Assembly: GCA_003222375.1 (NCBI GenBank)
Contig: QHVX01000005.1
Location: 1 to 29,593, forward strand
DNA length: 29,593 nucleotides
Direction of reading: 5' to 3'
Origin: Acidobacteriota bacterium
GTDB taxonomy: Bacteria > Acidobacteriota > Thermoanaerobaculia > Gp7-AA8
The notes below the pieces were generated by a model. It worked only from the letters and a program-made list of their open reading frames with translations, did no database searches and was not told where the DNA came from. The position numbers and the translations under genes were made by a program. Shown piece after piece: positions 1 to 8,127 of the stretch (position 1 is the first letter of the stretch; every line of letters begins with the position of its first letter).

Positions 1-2110
1 CGATGGTTTGGTGAGTTTTTCTGACCAGTGCCTGAGATTCTTCGCCGTCTTTGCGGCTCAGAATGACGTCGGCAACATTCCACACGCGGCCCAGGAAACG
101 ATACGCGCCGATGACGCCTTCGTCCGACCACGCCGCTTCCTTCTCCGGCGGTGCGATGAACAGTGTGTACACGCGCTCGGTGTCGGCGCCGTAGCGTTCG
201 ATCAGCTCATCCGGCGGCACGACGTTGAAACGCGACTTCGACATCTTCCCGACTTCGGGAATCAACTCGACGCCGCTGCGATACGGCTTCTCATCGCGAA
301 ATTCGACTTCGCTCAGCGGGACCCAGGCCAGGCCGCACGACGGATCGCGAAAACCTTCCTTTGTGATCATGCCCTGGTTGAACAGACGCGCGAACGGCTC
401 CTCGAAGTTGACGAGCCCCATATCGTAGAGCGTGCGGCAGATGAAACGCGCGTAAAGCAGATGCAGAATCGCGTGCTCGATGCCGCCGATGTATTGATCG
501 ACCGGCAGCCAGAGGTTCGCCATCTTCGTGTCGAAGATTTTGGTGTCGTCGCGCGGCGAGATGAATCGCAGGTAGTACCACGACGAGTCGACGAACGTGT
601 CCATCGTGTCCGTTTCCCGGCGCGCAGGTCCTCCGCACGTTGGACAGGTGGCGTTGACGAACTTCGGATCTTTCGCGAGCGGATTGCCTTCTTTCCCGGT
701 GAATGGGACATCGAGCGGGAGCCGAACCGGCAGATCGCTTTCTTGTACTAGAACAATCCCACATTTGTTACAGTACAAAATTGGAATCGGAGTTCCCCAA
801 TATCGCTGACGCGAAATCAACCAATCGCGCAGGCGATAGCGCACCATCCTTTTGCCGATTTTTCTGCGCTCGATCTCGTCGATGATTTTCTCGATCGCTT
901 TCGGCGTCGGGAGGCCGGAGATGCTGCCGGAGTTCACCGAGACTCCGGTTTCTTTGTCCACGAATGCCCCCTCACCCGGCACTTCGTGCCACCCTCTCCC
1001 CGCTTGCGGGGAGAGGGACGGGGTGAGGGGCGCAACCACCATCCGAATTTCCAGCCCGTACTGCTGCGCGAACTCGTGGTCGCGCTCATCGTGTCCCGGC
1101 ACGGCCATGATCGCGCCGGTGCCGTACTGCATCAGCACGAAGTTGCCGAGCCAGATCGGGATCTTTTTTTCGGCGAAGGGATTGATCGCGTGCGTCCCGG
1201 TGAATCGCCCTTCCTTCCCCACTTCCTGGCGTTCGAGCGCGCTCTGATTGCGCACGCCGGCGATCCAGCGCTCGATCTCGGCGCGGTCGGGATTCTTCGC
1301 GATGAGCGCGGGAACATCGGGATGCTCCGGCGCGACCACCATGAACGTCGCGCCGTAGATCGTGTCGGGCCGTGTCGTGAAGACGCGAATCGAATGACCG
1401 ATATCGGGAACCGGAAAGTCGACGTCGGCGCCGAGGGAGCGGCCGATCCAGTTGCGCTGCATGACTTTGACTTGCTCGGGCCAGTGTTCGAGCTTGTCCA
1501 GTCCGTCATCGAGGCGATCGGCGTACGCGGTGATCTTCAGGAACCACTGCTCGAGCTCGCGCTGCACGACTTCGGTTCCGCAGCGCTCGCAACGCCCGTC
1601 GATCACCTGCTCGTTCGCGAGCACGGTCTGATCGCTCGGGCACCAGTTGACGGGCGCTTTTCCGCGATAGGCCAGGCCGCGTTTGTAGAGCTGGATGAAC
1701 AGCCACTGGTTCCACTTGTAGTAACCGGGATGGCAGGAGGCGAGCTCTTTCGACCAGTCGTAGAGGATGCCCCATCGCTCGAACTGCTTTTTCTCGCGGG
1801 CGATGTTCGAGAGCGTCCATTCGCGCGGATGCACGCCGCGCTTGATGGCGGCGTTCTCGGCCGGCAAGCCGAAGGCGTCCCATCCCATCGGATTGAGCGC
1901 GGCGCGGCCGCGCATCATCAGATATCGATACAAAGCGTCGCCGAGGATGTAGTTGCGCCCGTGTCCGACGTGGAGATCGCCCGACGGGTACGGAAACATG
2001 TTGAGCATGTAGTACTTCTCGCCGGGTTTGGCGACGTCGATCTCCGCGACGCGGGCCTCGGCCCACGCGCGTTGCCACTTCTCTTCGATTGCTTTGGAGT
2101 CGTACGCCAT
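1..2110 (-). CDS. leuS: leucyl-tRNA synthetase, 3' end beyond window
   Basis: This class I synthetase charges tRNA-Leu with leucine in the cytoplasm. The frame opens with ATG at 2110 and stays open to position 1, giving 703 residues; the family is about 800-860 residues long, so the C-terminal anticodon-binding end is outside the window. Visible marks are the HIGH-type motif in PYPSGDLHVGHGRNY near residue 50, the CP1 editing motifs TTRPDTIYG and GTGAIMAVPGHDERDHEF, two Cys pairs (CERCG and CNKCG/CPTCG types) and the KMSKS loop at residues 622-626 (233-247). A TATACT box lies 11 nt upstream of the ATG. The oddity is two in-frame repeat-derived segments: residues 361-381 (968-1030), encoding LTPSLSPQAGRG and neighbours in the editing domain, and residues 682-692 (35-68), encoding VILSRKDGEES. 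Both fall where LeuS length varies, so the enzyme may still work. Identification is certain. Confidence 0.97.
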   Translation of the reverse strand, partial: MAYDSKAIEEKWQRAWAEARVAEIDVAKPGEKYYMLNMFPYPSGDLHVGHGRNYILGDALYRYLMMRGRAALNPMGWDAFGLPAENAAIKRGVHPREWTLSNIAREKKQFERWGILYDWSKELASCHPGYYKWNQWLFIQLYKRGLAYRGKAPVNWCPSDQTVLANEQVIDGRCERCGTEVVQRELEQWFLKITAYADRLDDGLDKLEHWPEQVKVMQRNWIGRSLGADVDFPVPDIGHSIRVFTTRPDTIYGATFMVVAPEHPDVPALIAKNPDRAEIERWIAGVRNQSALERQEVGKEGRFTGTHAINPFAEKKIPIWLGNFVLMQYGTGAIMAVPGHDERDHEFAQQYGLEIRMVVAPLTPSLSPQAGRGWHEVPGEGAFVDKETGVSVNSGSISGLPTPKAIEKIIDEIERRKIGKRMVRYRLRDWLISRQRYWGTPIPILYCNKCGIVLVQESDLPVRLPLDVPFTGKEGNPLAKDPKFVNATCPTCGGPARRETDTMDTFVDSSWYYLRFISPRDDTKIFDTKMANLWLPVDQYIGGIEHAILHLLYARFICRTLYDMGLVNFEEPFARLFNQGMITKEGFRDPSCGLAWVPLSEVEFRDEKPYRSGVELIPEVGKMSKSRFNVVPPDELIERYGADTERVYTLFIAPPEKEAAWSDEGVIGAYRFLGRVWNVADVILSRKDGEESQALVRKTHQTI
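35..68. repeat. REP-like half-palindrome inside leuS
   Basis: These 34 bases match 30 of 34 positions of the right arm of the palindromic repeat at 14301-14334. On the leuS strand they read VILSRKDGEES in frame, just before the KTHHR stretch that aligns with a conserved part of LeuS. Only one arm is present. The match could be chance, but the shared CTTCGCCGTC core and the ending in ATGACG argue for common origin. Confidence 0.65.
968..1030. repeat. palindromic repeat inserted in frame in leuS
   Basis: This 63-base element is bounded by CCCCTCACCC (968-977) and its reverse complement GGGTGAGGGG (1021-1030). Inside are a small hairpin GGCAC-TTC-GTGCC (978-990) and a strong hairpin with 12-bp perfect arms, 992-1003 and 1006-1017. 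The length is exactly 21 codons, so it keeps the leuS frame and encodes LTPSLSPQAGRG-type residues. This type of palindrome is common between genes in many bacteria; here it lies inside the editing domain of a synthetase. Confidence 0.9.
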
Positions 2111-2127
2111 GAGGATCGCGAAGTATA

Positions 2128-2200
2128 AGTCCTGAGTCCTGAGTGCTGAGTCCTGAGCACGCCCACCCCAGTCAGTCCTCAGTCCGCAGTCCTCAGGACT
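2128..2200. repeat. heptamer tandem array between dtd and leuS
   Basis: Four 7-bp units of the AGTCCTG type run from 2128 to 2155, followed after a short spacer by CAGTCCT, CAGTCCG, CAGTCCT and CAGGACT (2173-2200). The ends AGTCCTGAG (2149-2157) and CTCAGGACT (2192-2200) are perfect inverted repeats, so the transcript can form a hairpin. The stop codon of dtd (2193-2195) is part of a repeat unit. The array lies in the dtd-leuS spacer and resembles the short tandem repeats known from cyanobacteria. Confidence 0.85.
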
Positions 2201-2630
2201 CGTACACGAACGTCACGGGGCCGTCGTTTTCGAGCGAGACGATCATCGTTTCGCGAAAGCGGCCGGTCTCGACCGGAATTCCAGTTGCGCCGAGCTCGGC
2301 GACGAAGGTCTCGAACATCGCGCGGGCCCTCTCCGGCTCCTCGGCATTGTCGAAGCTCGGGCGACGGCCACGCGCGAGCGAGCCGGCGAGCGTGAACTGG
2401 GAAACCGCAAGGATCGATCCGCCGATCTCCGCCACGTCGTGATTCATCTTGCCGGCAACGTCACTGAAGATTCGGAGCTCGCGGATCTTGCGCGCGGTAT
2501 CGCGCATCTTTTGCTCGTCGTCTCCCTTCTCCACTGCCGCCAGGACGAGCAACCCTGCGCCGATCTCTGAAACGGTTTCGGCCCCGACCGAAACCGATGC
2601 GCGGCGCACGCGCTGAATGACACATCTCAC
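2193..2630 (-). CDS. dtd: D-aminoacyl-tRNA deacylase
   Basis: DTD hydrolyses D-amino acids (and misattached glycine) from tRNA and so proofreads chirality in the cytoplasm. The 145-residue product has the family's usual length and both of its signature motifs: SQFTL at residues 77-81 and the Gly-cisPro motif NDGPVT at 135-140. The start is GTG at 2630, giving (M)RCVIQRV, which matches the conserved N-terminus. A TACAAT box lies 8 nt upstream and no Shine-Dalgarno sequence is seen. The last codons and the TGA are formed by the heptamer array. It lies upstream of leuS on the same strand, 82 nt away, so the two tRNA quality and charging genes may be cotranscribed. Confidence 0.96.
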   Translation of the reverse strand: MRCVIQRVRRASVSVGAETVSEIGAGLLVLAAVEKGDDEQKMRDTARKIRELRIFSDVAGKMNHDVAEIGGSILAVSQFTLAGSLARGRRPSFDNAEEPERARAMFETFVAELGATGIPVETGRFRETMIVSLENDGPVTFVYES

Positions 2631-2661
2631 AAATCGCGATTGTATGTGCTAGTTTTTGGCG

Positions 2662-3300
2662 ATGTATGACGGAGAGCGATTCAACAGCATCACCCACCTG
2701 GTCGGAAGTGTTCTGGCTCTGATCGCCACAGCCGTTGCAATCACACTGGCGGCAACGCATGCTGATGCCCGCACGATCGCCGCGGTCACCATCTATGGCG
2801 GCATGCTGGTCGTGCTCTATCTCAGCTCCACGCTCTATCACAGCCTTCGCGGCCCGGCTAAGAAAGTCTTTCACGTGTTCGACCATTCTTCGATCTATCT
2901 GTTGATCGCAGGAACGTACACGCCGTTCACGCTTGTAACGCTGCGTGGCGCGTGGGGATGGTGGCTTTTCGCGATCGTGTGGAGTCTCGCGATCGCGGGT
3001 GTGCTCAAAGATGTTTTCCTGCACGGACGGTTTCGCGTGATTTCGGTGACGCTCTACGTGTTGATGGGGTGGCTCATCGTCATCGCGTTCGCTCCACTCA
3101 AGCGCGCGTTACCGGCGGCCGGCATCGCATGGCTCGCGGCCGGCGGCGTGATCTACACGCTCGGCATCGTTTTCTTCGCTCTTTCCAAACGCGTCTTGCA
3201 CATGCACGGCGTGTGGCATCTGTTCGTGATCGGCGGCAGCGTCTGTCACTACGTCGCGGTGTTGCGCTACGTCGCGCTCGCGCCAGTCTACGTATCGTAG
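2662..3300 (+). CDS. trhA: TrhA/hemolysin III family membrane protein
   Basis: This is a seven-helix inner-membrane protein of the HlyIII/PAQR group; characterised relatives (YqfA/TrhA) are linked to membrane lipid homeostasis, and older work calls the family hemolysin III. The 212-residue product carries the family landmarks: an N-terminal GE..N..TH stretch, SSTLYHS, FDHSSIYLLIAGTYTP and HGVWHLFVIGGSVCHY. The Ser/His/Asp residues in these segments form the metal site of the PAQR fold. ATG at 2662 is preferred over an in-frame TTG at 2656 because family proteins begin close to this point. It is transcribed divergently from dtd, with only 31 nt between the start codons, so the promoters must overlap. 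Confidence 0.93.
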   Translation: MYDGERFNSITHLVGSVLALIATAVAITLAATHADARTIAAVTIYGGMLVVLYLSSTLYHSLRGPAKKVFHVFDHSSIYLLIAGTYTPFTLVTLRGAWGWWLFAIVWSLAIAGVLKDVFLHGRFRVISVTLYVLMGWLIVIAFAPLKRALPAAGIAWLAAGGVIYTLGIVFFALSKRVLHMHGVWHLFVIGGSVCHYVAVLRYVALAPVYVS

Positions 3301-3329
3301 AAAACGGATCGCGCGATCACTCTTCGGAT

Positions 3330-3335
3330 TACAAT
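3330..3335 (+). promoter_or_regulatory. -10 box six bases before ssb ATG
   Basis: TACAAT ends six bases before the ssb ATG at 3342. With a transcription start about 6-7 nt after a -10 box, the mRNA would begin at or next to the start codon, that is, leaderless. No Shine-Dalgarno sequence is visible. The same spacing recurs at 14336 and 18861. Confidence 0.5.
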
Positions 3336-3341
3336 CGCATC

Positions 3342-3785
3342 ATGGCAAGCGTAAACAAAGTCATTCTCGTTGGACGCCTCGGAAAAGATCCCGAGATCCG
3401 TTCAACACCCAGCGGGACCAGCGTCGCGAAATTCTCGCTCGCGACCGACGACCGCTACACCGACAAGGCTGGCGAGAAGCAGGAACGGACCGAGTGGCAC
3501 AACATCGTCGCCTGGGGAAAACTGGCGGAGATCTGCGGTCAGTATCTGCGCAAGGGAAAGCTCATCTACATCGAGGGCTCGATCCGCACCGATAGTTGGG
3601 ACGACAAAGAGACGGGACAGAAGCGCTACCGCACCGAGATCATCGCCAATCAGATGCAGATGCTCGATCGCAAGGGCGACGAGAACGGCGGTCCGAGCGG
3701 CGGCGGCTACGCCGGCGCGCGCAAGGGCGGCACGGCGACAGCGACAGCGACCCAGGTCGAAGAAGACGACGAAGTTCCGTTCTAG
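3342..3785 (+). CDS. ssb: single-stranded DNA-binding protein
   Basis: SSB coats single-stranded DNA during replication, repair and recombination and recruits partners through its acidic tail. The 147-residue product has the OB fold in the first 110 residues (KVILVGRLGKDPEIR, WHNIVAWGKLAEICGQYLRKGKLIYIEG, RTEIIANQMQMLDRK). A short Gly-rich linker with a Thr-Ala run follows, and the tail ends in EEDDEVPF, the conserved partner-binding tip. The ATG at 3342 is fixed by MASVNKVIL. Another reading frame carrying a signal peptide for the next gene begins at the very end of ssb, so the two genes touch or overlap. Confidence 0.97.
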   Translation: MASVNKVILVGRLGKDPEIRSTPSGTSVAKFSLATDDRYTDKAGEKQERTEWHNIVAWGKLAEICGQYLRKGKLIYIEGSIRTDSWDDKETGQKRYRTEIIANQMQMLDRKGDENGGPSGGGYAGARKGGTATATATQVEEDDEVPF

Positions 3786-3792
3786 TCTCGCC

Positions 3793-5016
3793 TTGACCGT
3801 TGTCCTTCTCGCGCCGATCGTGCGCGGGCAGGACATCGTCGTCATCGACTCCGACAATTTCGCCCACGGCTTCCATGCTCCGTCCATGGAGCAGAGTGTT
3901 TCGTGGACGGCGGCGTTCTACGACGCGACGCACCGCGCCATCGAGCGCGCGTGGGGAAGCAACGAACGCTGGGGAAAGTCGAGCGTGGCGCTCTTCGACG
4001 GCATCGTCGATGTCGTCCTCCCTCTTCCGCTGAGCGACACGTGGGTCCACGAGGAATTTCATCGCGCGGTCCTCGGCAATCGCGGCGTCGCGAGTTTCGA
4101 CGATGTCTACAAGCTTCGGCCGCTGCCGGAAGCGATTTCCGTCAGCCATGCGAATGACGACCGCCTCGCGCGCATGAAGCGAGATCATCCTGCCGACTTC
4201 GTGCGCGCGCACGCGGCCGGCATCGAAGGCGAACATGCGCTCGTGCTGCGGCTGGAGCGACAACATTTCTTCGATGGCGCGACGTCGTGGAACGTCCCGC
4301 TGTACTGGCTTGTGAAATTGAACTCGATCGCATACGTCGCTTCCGGAAGCACGAACGAAGCGAACAGTGAGACCGACAAGTGGGAACGCGACGAAGGTGC
4401 GCGCATCAGCAAGCGCGATTTCACGGGACACGATTTCACCGCCTGGGTCTACGACCTGTTTCGGCCGAACGAACCATACGCCGGCCGCGGAATTCACCCT
4501 TCCGGCGTGGGCGTCCGCCGCTACATCCGTGAGAGCGATCTGACTCCTGCCGAACACGACTTTCTGCATCGTCAGGGACAACTGGCCTTCATCAACCTTC
4601 TCGATCCCAACATGCTCGGTTTGTACGGCAGCAGCCATCTCAACATGTCGGCGGGGCATGTTCTGACGCCTTTTGGCTACTCGATCGACGGAAATCTCTT
4701 TCTTCGCGATCCGAAATTGTTCGTGACGATCCATGACTACGTGAATCACGAGCGCAATTTCGCGGGCATCGACGCGACGCTCAACGAACGCTATCGCGTT
4801 GCGCTATGGCGTCAGCCGGAGCATCAACTGTTTCGCGATCGCGGCGGGCGGCTGGGAGGGCTCGTCGGCGCGCGCGTGCATCGCGGCCAATGGTTCGGCG
4901 AGATCGAAGCGAAAACCGCCGGGTGGGTGGAAGGGAACGTTCACCTCGACCGCAGCATCACACTCCGTATCGGTCGTGCAATACGCGCAGGTGATGTCGC
5001 TCGTGTCCGAGGATGA
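3793..5016 (+). CDS. exported protein with HEEFH motif, function unknown
   Basis: I do not recognise a named family. The frame begins with a signal-peptide-like stretch (LALTVVLLAPIVRGQD), so the product is probably exported. It holds HEEFH at residues 86-90, which fits the HExxH zinc-peptidase motif, followed about 50 residues later by AAGIEGEHAL, which could supply a third ligand as in gluzincins. The C-terminal 60 residues alternate like beta strands. The start is a problem: TTG at 3793 is the only candidate next to the hydrophobic stretch, and the better positively charged region (KKTTKFRSS) lies upstream inside ssb without any ATG, GTG or TTG. The true start may have been lost. The 3' end overlaps the convergent DinB gene by 59 nt. 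The peptidase idea is an inference. Confidence 0.7.
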   Translation: MTVVLLAPIVRGQDIVVIDSDNFAHGFHAPSMEQSVSWTAAFYDATHRAIERAWGSNERWGKSSVALFDGIVDVVLPLPLSDTWVHEEFHRAVLGNRGVASFDDVYKLRPLPEAISVSHANDDRLARMKRDHPADFVRAHAAGIEGEHALVLRLERQHFFDGATSWNVPLYWLVKLNSIAYVASGSTNEANSETDKWERDEGARISKRDFTGHDFTAWVYDLFRPNEPYAGRGIHPSGVGVRRYIRESDLTPAEHDFLHRQGQLAFINLLDPNMLGLYGSSHLNMSAGHVLTPFGYSIDGNLFLRDPKLFVTIHDYVNHERNFAGIDATLNERYRVALWRQPEHQLFRDRGGRLGGLVGARVHRGQWFGEIEAKTAGWVEGNVHLDRSITLRIGRAIRAGDVARVRG

Positions 5017-5473
5017 TGTACGCCAGGCCGAGGACGTTGACGGGAACTTCGTTGGCCACGCCCCTGCGCGACCACGCGGCGTCGGGGATTCCGCGGAGCA
5101 TCGCGATCGTCGAACGGCGCGCGGCTTCGTAGTCGTCGGCGAGATCGCGAATCGAGCGGCGATCGAAGTCGCCGGCCTGACCGTACGAGTTCTCGTCGAA
5201 GCCGGGAAGCGACTTGGTCTCGCCGCGCGCGATTGCCAATGTCCGGTAGCCGAAGATTCGCTCGGCATCGGTGAAATGGCCGACGACTCCCTTCACGCTC
5301 CATTTGCCGGGCGCGTATCGGAAAGCAGCTTTCTCCTCGCTGATGCCGCGCAGGATGCCAGCGGTCTTCTTCGCCTGATCGGCAATCGCTTTTTGAATGT
5401 CGTCCTCCGGAACGAGATCGAAATAGCGCTGATAGACGGGAGAAATTTCGGTGGCGGCAGGTCGCGTGCTCAT
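4958..5473 (-). CDS. DinB family protein
   Basis: DinB/YfiT proteins are four-helix bundles with a three-His metal site, many acting as thiol-dependent transferases or in stress responses; the substrate here is unknown. The 171-residue product has the usual length and shows APGKWSVKGVVGHFTDAE with His66 as the first ligand, and GHERHHLRVL near the C-terminus with His157 and His161 as the others. It starts at ATG 5473, only 14 nt from the divergent GNAT gene. Its last 59 nt overlap the 3' end of the plus-strand exported-protein gene. Confidence 0.9.
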   Translation of the reverse strand: MSTRPAATEISPVYQRYFDLVPEDDIQKAIADQAKKTAGILRGISEEKAAFRYAPGKWSVKGVVGHFTDAERIFGYRTLAIARGETKSLPGFDENSYGQAGDFDRRSIRDLADDYEAARRSTIAMLRGIPDAAWSRRGVANEVPVNVLGLAYIILGHERHHLRVLHDRYGV

Positions 5474-5487
5474 GACAACATCATCGC

Positions 5488-5949
5488 ATGGTCGCGATTC
5501 GGCCGCTGGCAGGCGAAAACGAGGCTCGCTGCTGCGCCGAAATGATGTGTTCCACCGAGCCGTGGATCACGATCGGCCGCAACTTCGATGAGTCACTGGC
5601 GATCGTGAATGATCCGACCAGCGAAGTCTACGTGGCCGTCGAAGGCGATCGCGTGCTGGGCTTCATCATTCTGATGATGCGCGCGGTGTTCAGCGGCTAC
5701 ATCCGAACGGTGTGCGTCGATCCGACGTCGCGCGGTGGCGGTCTCGGCACGCAACTGGTGCAATTCGCGGAGGAGCGGATCTTTCGTGAGACGCCGAACG
5801 TTTTTCTTTGCGTCTCGTCGTTCAATCCCCGCGCGCGGCAGCTCTACGAACGGCTGGGATACGAATTCGTCGGTGAGCTGAGGGACTATCTGATCCGCGG
5901 CGCGTCAGAATTTCTAATGAGGAAGAGCATCGGGCCGCTTCGACAATAA
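5488..5949 (+). CDS. GNAT family N-acetyltransferase
   Basis: This 153-residue protein transfers an acetyl group from acetyl-CoA to an amine; the substrate cannot be told from sequence. Motif A of the family is clear at residues 75-91 (VCVDPTSRGGGLGTQLV, with the pyrophosphate-binding RGGGLG loop). The C-terminal NPRARQLYERLGYEFVG segment is the usual motif B. The layout resembles RimI-type enzymes, but the ribosomal-protein substrate is not implied. ATG at 5488 follows the divergent DinB start by 14 nt, so the pair shares a regulatory region. The gene is convergent with the PP2C phosphatase gene, with 17 nt between the stops. Confidence 0.93.
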   Translation: MVAIRPLAGENEARCCAEMMCSTEPWITIGRNFDESLAIVNDPTSEVYVAVEGDRVLGFIILMMRAVFSGYIRTVCVDPTSRGGGLGTQLVQFAEERIFRETPNVFLCVSSFNPRARQLYERLGYEFVGELRDYLIRGASEFLMRKSIGPLRQ

Positions 5950-5966
5950 TCACCTCGCCGCGTTTT

Positions 5967-8072
5967 TCATGCGCGCGCTCGAATGACGACGAATGTTACG
6001 TCATCATTCGGCGGTTGTTCGCCGTGCCAGCGACGCGCTGACTCCGCCAGCGCGGCGATCACGCCGTCGGAATCGCCGTTCTTTGCAGCAGCCGCAAACG
6101 CATCGGCAGCCGCGCCATAACCGAGCTGTTGGGCAGCGGAGTTCATGAGCTCCGGGAAGCCGTCGCTCATCATCACCAGCGTGTCGCCGGCCGCAAGATC
6201 GAGCTCGATGTCGTTGTACGTGTCGCCCAGTGTGCCGAGCGGAGTGGCGCTGTGCGCGATTTCTTCGACCGAGCCGGTCGACTGGCGATGGACATAAGCC
6301 GGCGGCATTCCGGCGGATGCAATCGTCACGCGACGATTCTTGAACCGCGCCAGCTGCAGCGCCATGGCCATGCGGCCGAGGTCCATGCGGCGGATTTTTT
6401 CGGTGGCGTCGTGGAGAAAGTCCGCCGGCGTCTGCGCACCGCTGTAGCCGGCGAAAAGCGCTTTGATGACCGCGACCATCGTTCCGGCGCGCGCGCCGTG
6501 GCCGGTGGCGTCGCCGATCGTGATCGACAGCGTGTCGTCCGGATCGACATGGAAGTCGTAGTAGTCGCCGCCGACCTCGGCCGCTGTTTGCGTGAATACG
6601 GCGATGTCGTAGTCGCGAAGCCGCGGCACTTCTTTCGGCAACATCGACAACTGGAACCGCCGCGCTTCTTCGAGCTCGGCGGATTTTCGTTCGTACTCGA
6701 TCGCTGCGCGCTCCTGCTCGACGATGCGTTCCTGTTGCAGGCTGAGGTCTTCGGCCATGCGATTGAATGCCGACGCCAGGTGTCCGATCTCGTTTTTCGT
6801 TCGCACCGGGATTCGGGTGGTGAGGTCGCCGTGCGCGATGCGTTCCGCGCCGCGCTTGACGAGATCGACGTCGCGCGTGATGTGGTTTGCGATCGGCATG
6901 ATTCCGATCAACGCCACGAAGATGAGCGCGATGCCGTATCCGAAATTCTTCGCAGCCGTCTTGCGAAGGTCCTCGAGGTCCTCACCGAAGGGACGGGCGA
7001 CGCCGACGCGCAACTGACTCTGCGGATCCTGATGCAGAACCACCACCCAGTTCGGGATGTCGTTGAGAGGCCTCCCCGCCGCGACGCGCGCCAGAACGCC
7101 GAGATTCTCGAGCGTCTTGCGGTCTTCGGGCGTCCGCGTGTAGATGTTCTTCTCGCGATCGATCGCGAATGTGATCTCGCTGCGATCCTCATTCGAGGCG
7201 TCCAGGACGCGGCGGATGACTTCTTCGCCGCTGACCATCGCGTGGACTTGTCCGATCACCGTGCCCTGATTGGTGAGCGGAACGTTGAAGCGTTGCCCGA
7301 ACAGCAGGTTGGCCTGCTTCTCGCGCATCCGCCAATGCTGCTTCTCCTGCTCGGTGGCCTTGGCTTCCTCAACCACATCGGCGGCCGCTTCCTGCCGCGC
7401 TTCTTGTGCAGCCTGCGCAGCGTCGGCGGCTTTTTCCTGTGCTTCCTGCGCCTTCAGCGCGGCCGTGAGATCGTCATTGAATTTCTTCTGCGTCGTCTTC
7501 ATCGACTCGCTGAATGCACTCTGCGCGGCGTTGAGCTCCTTCTGCAGCCGATTGCGCTCTTCGGTGGATAGCGCGTTGCGGCGCTGCCCGAGCTCGCTGC
7601 CGAGCTGCGAGATTTTTTTCAGGTGCTGGCGCTGCTCGTCAGTGAATGTGAATCGCGGAAGCTTCGGCATCGGCGGCATATCGATGACGATCGGCGTTGG
7701 CGCCGAGCCGGTGACGGTCACCGCTGTGTTGGCAACGACAGGCGCGGCATGCGCCATCGGCCGGATCTCGATGGAGTCGAGGAGCGGTGCGAAGTCGCCC
7801 ATCGTCATCAGGATGTTTCCGACAACCGGCGCTTTTTCTTTCTCGGCATTCGACAGGTTCGGCAGCGCGGAGACTTCGGCCAGGCGCTGTTCGAGAGCCT
7901 CGCGAATATTGCCGAGGCGGCGATCCATCTGCGCCGTCAGGCGTGCCGCTTCGGCGTGATAGGCGTTCTGCAGCGCGGACCGCGAGCTGTAGTAGGAATA
8001 GACCACGAGTCCGCCGAGCGGAAGCGCGGACAGGAGAAACAGAGCGATCACGAGGGAAGTGCGGATCTTCAT
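5967..8072 (-). CDS. membrane sensor PP2C/SpoIIE serine phosphatase
   Basis: This 701-residue protein belongs to the RsbU-like sensor phosphatases that dephosphorylate STAS anti-anti-sigma factors. The order is: membrane helix at about 6-28; an extracytoplasmic region to about 375 that includes a long Ala/Glu/Gln-rich coiled coil (about 145-255); a second helix at 378-398; a HAMP domain at 395-448 (TKNEIGHLASAFNRMAEDL); a linker coiled coil; and the SpoIIE/PP2C catalytic domain at about 495-700. The metal-binding Asp residues are present: GGDYYDF (Asp503), GDATGHG (Asp521), MSDG (Asp637) and NDDVT. It therefore looks active. A possible substrate is the STAS protein at 13884-14246, although the genes are not adjacent. 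The long coiled coil in the sensor part is unusual. Confidence 0.94.
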   Translation of the reverse strand: MKIRTSLVIALFLLSALPLGGLVVYSYYSSRSALQNAYHAEAARLTAQMDRRLGNIREALEQRLAEVSALPNLSNAEKEKAPVVGNILMTMGDFAPLLDSIEIRPMAHAAPVVANTAVTVTGSAPTPIVIDMPPMPKLPRFTFTDEQRQHLKKISQLGSELGQRRNALSTEERNRLQKELNAAQSAFSESMKTTQKKFNDDLTAALKAQEAQEKAADAAQAAQEARQEAAADVVEEAKATEQEKQHWRMREKQANLLFGQRFNVPLTNQGTVIGQVHAMVSGEEVIRRVLDASNEDRSEITFAIDREKNIYTRTPEDRKTLENLGVLARVAAGRPLNDIPNWVVVLHQDPQSQLRVGVARPFGEDLEDLRKTAAKNFGYGIALIFVALIGIMPIANHITRDVDLVKRGAERIAHGDLTTRIPVRTKNEIGHLASAFNRMAEDLSLQQERIVEQERAAIEYERKSAELEEARRFQLSMLPKEVPRLRDYDIAVFTQTAAEVGGDYYDFHVDPDDTLSITIGDATGHGARAGTMVAVIKALFAGYSGAQTPADFLHDATEKIRRMDLGRMAMALQLARFKNRRVTIASAGMPPAYVHRQSTGSVEEIAHSATPLGTLGDTYNDIELDLAAGDTLVMMSDGFPELMNSAAQQLGYGAAADAFAAAAKNGDSDGVIAALAESARRWHGEQPPNDDVTFVVIRARA

Positions 8073-8127
8073 CGGGCCTCAGGTAAGACGAAAAACTACG
8101 TAGAAAGTTTGGGCAACCGCCGAGTTA

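Noticed and set aside
986..2128. Long plus-strand open frame opposite leuS
   Set aside because: It is antisense to clear LeuS motifs; long antisense frames are expected at this GC content. The same holds for 6129-7571 (opposite the PP2C gene), 10529-11920 and 9597-11048 (over mutS), and 18759-20348 (opposite the HD-GYP gene).
2128..2200. Short repeats as a CRISPR array
   Set aside because: Units are 7-8 bp in direct contact without spacers; no cas genes are present.
3370..3792. Upstream extension of the exported protein through ssb
   Set aside because: This part is an out-of-frame reading of the SSB gene; only the region after about 3793 has its own protein pattern.
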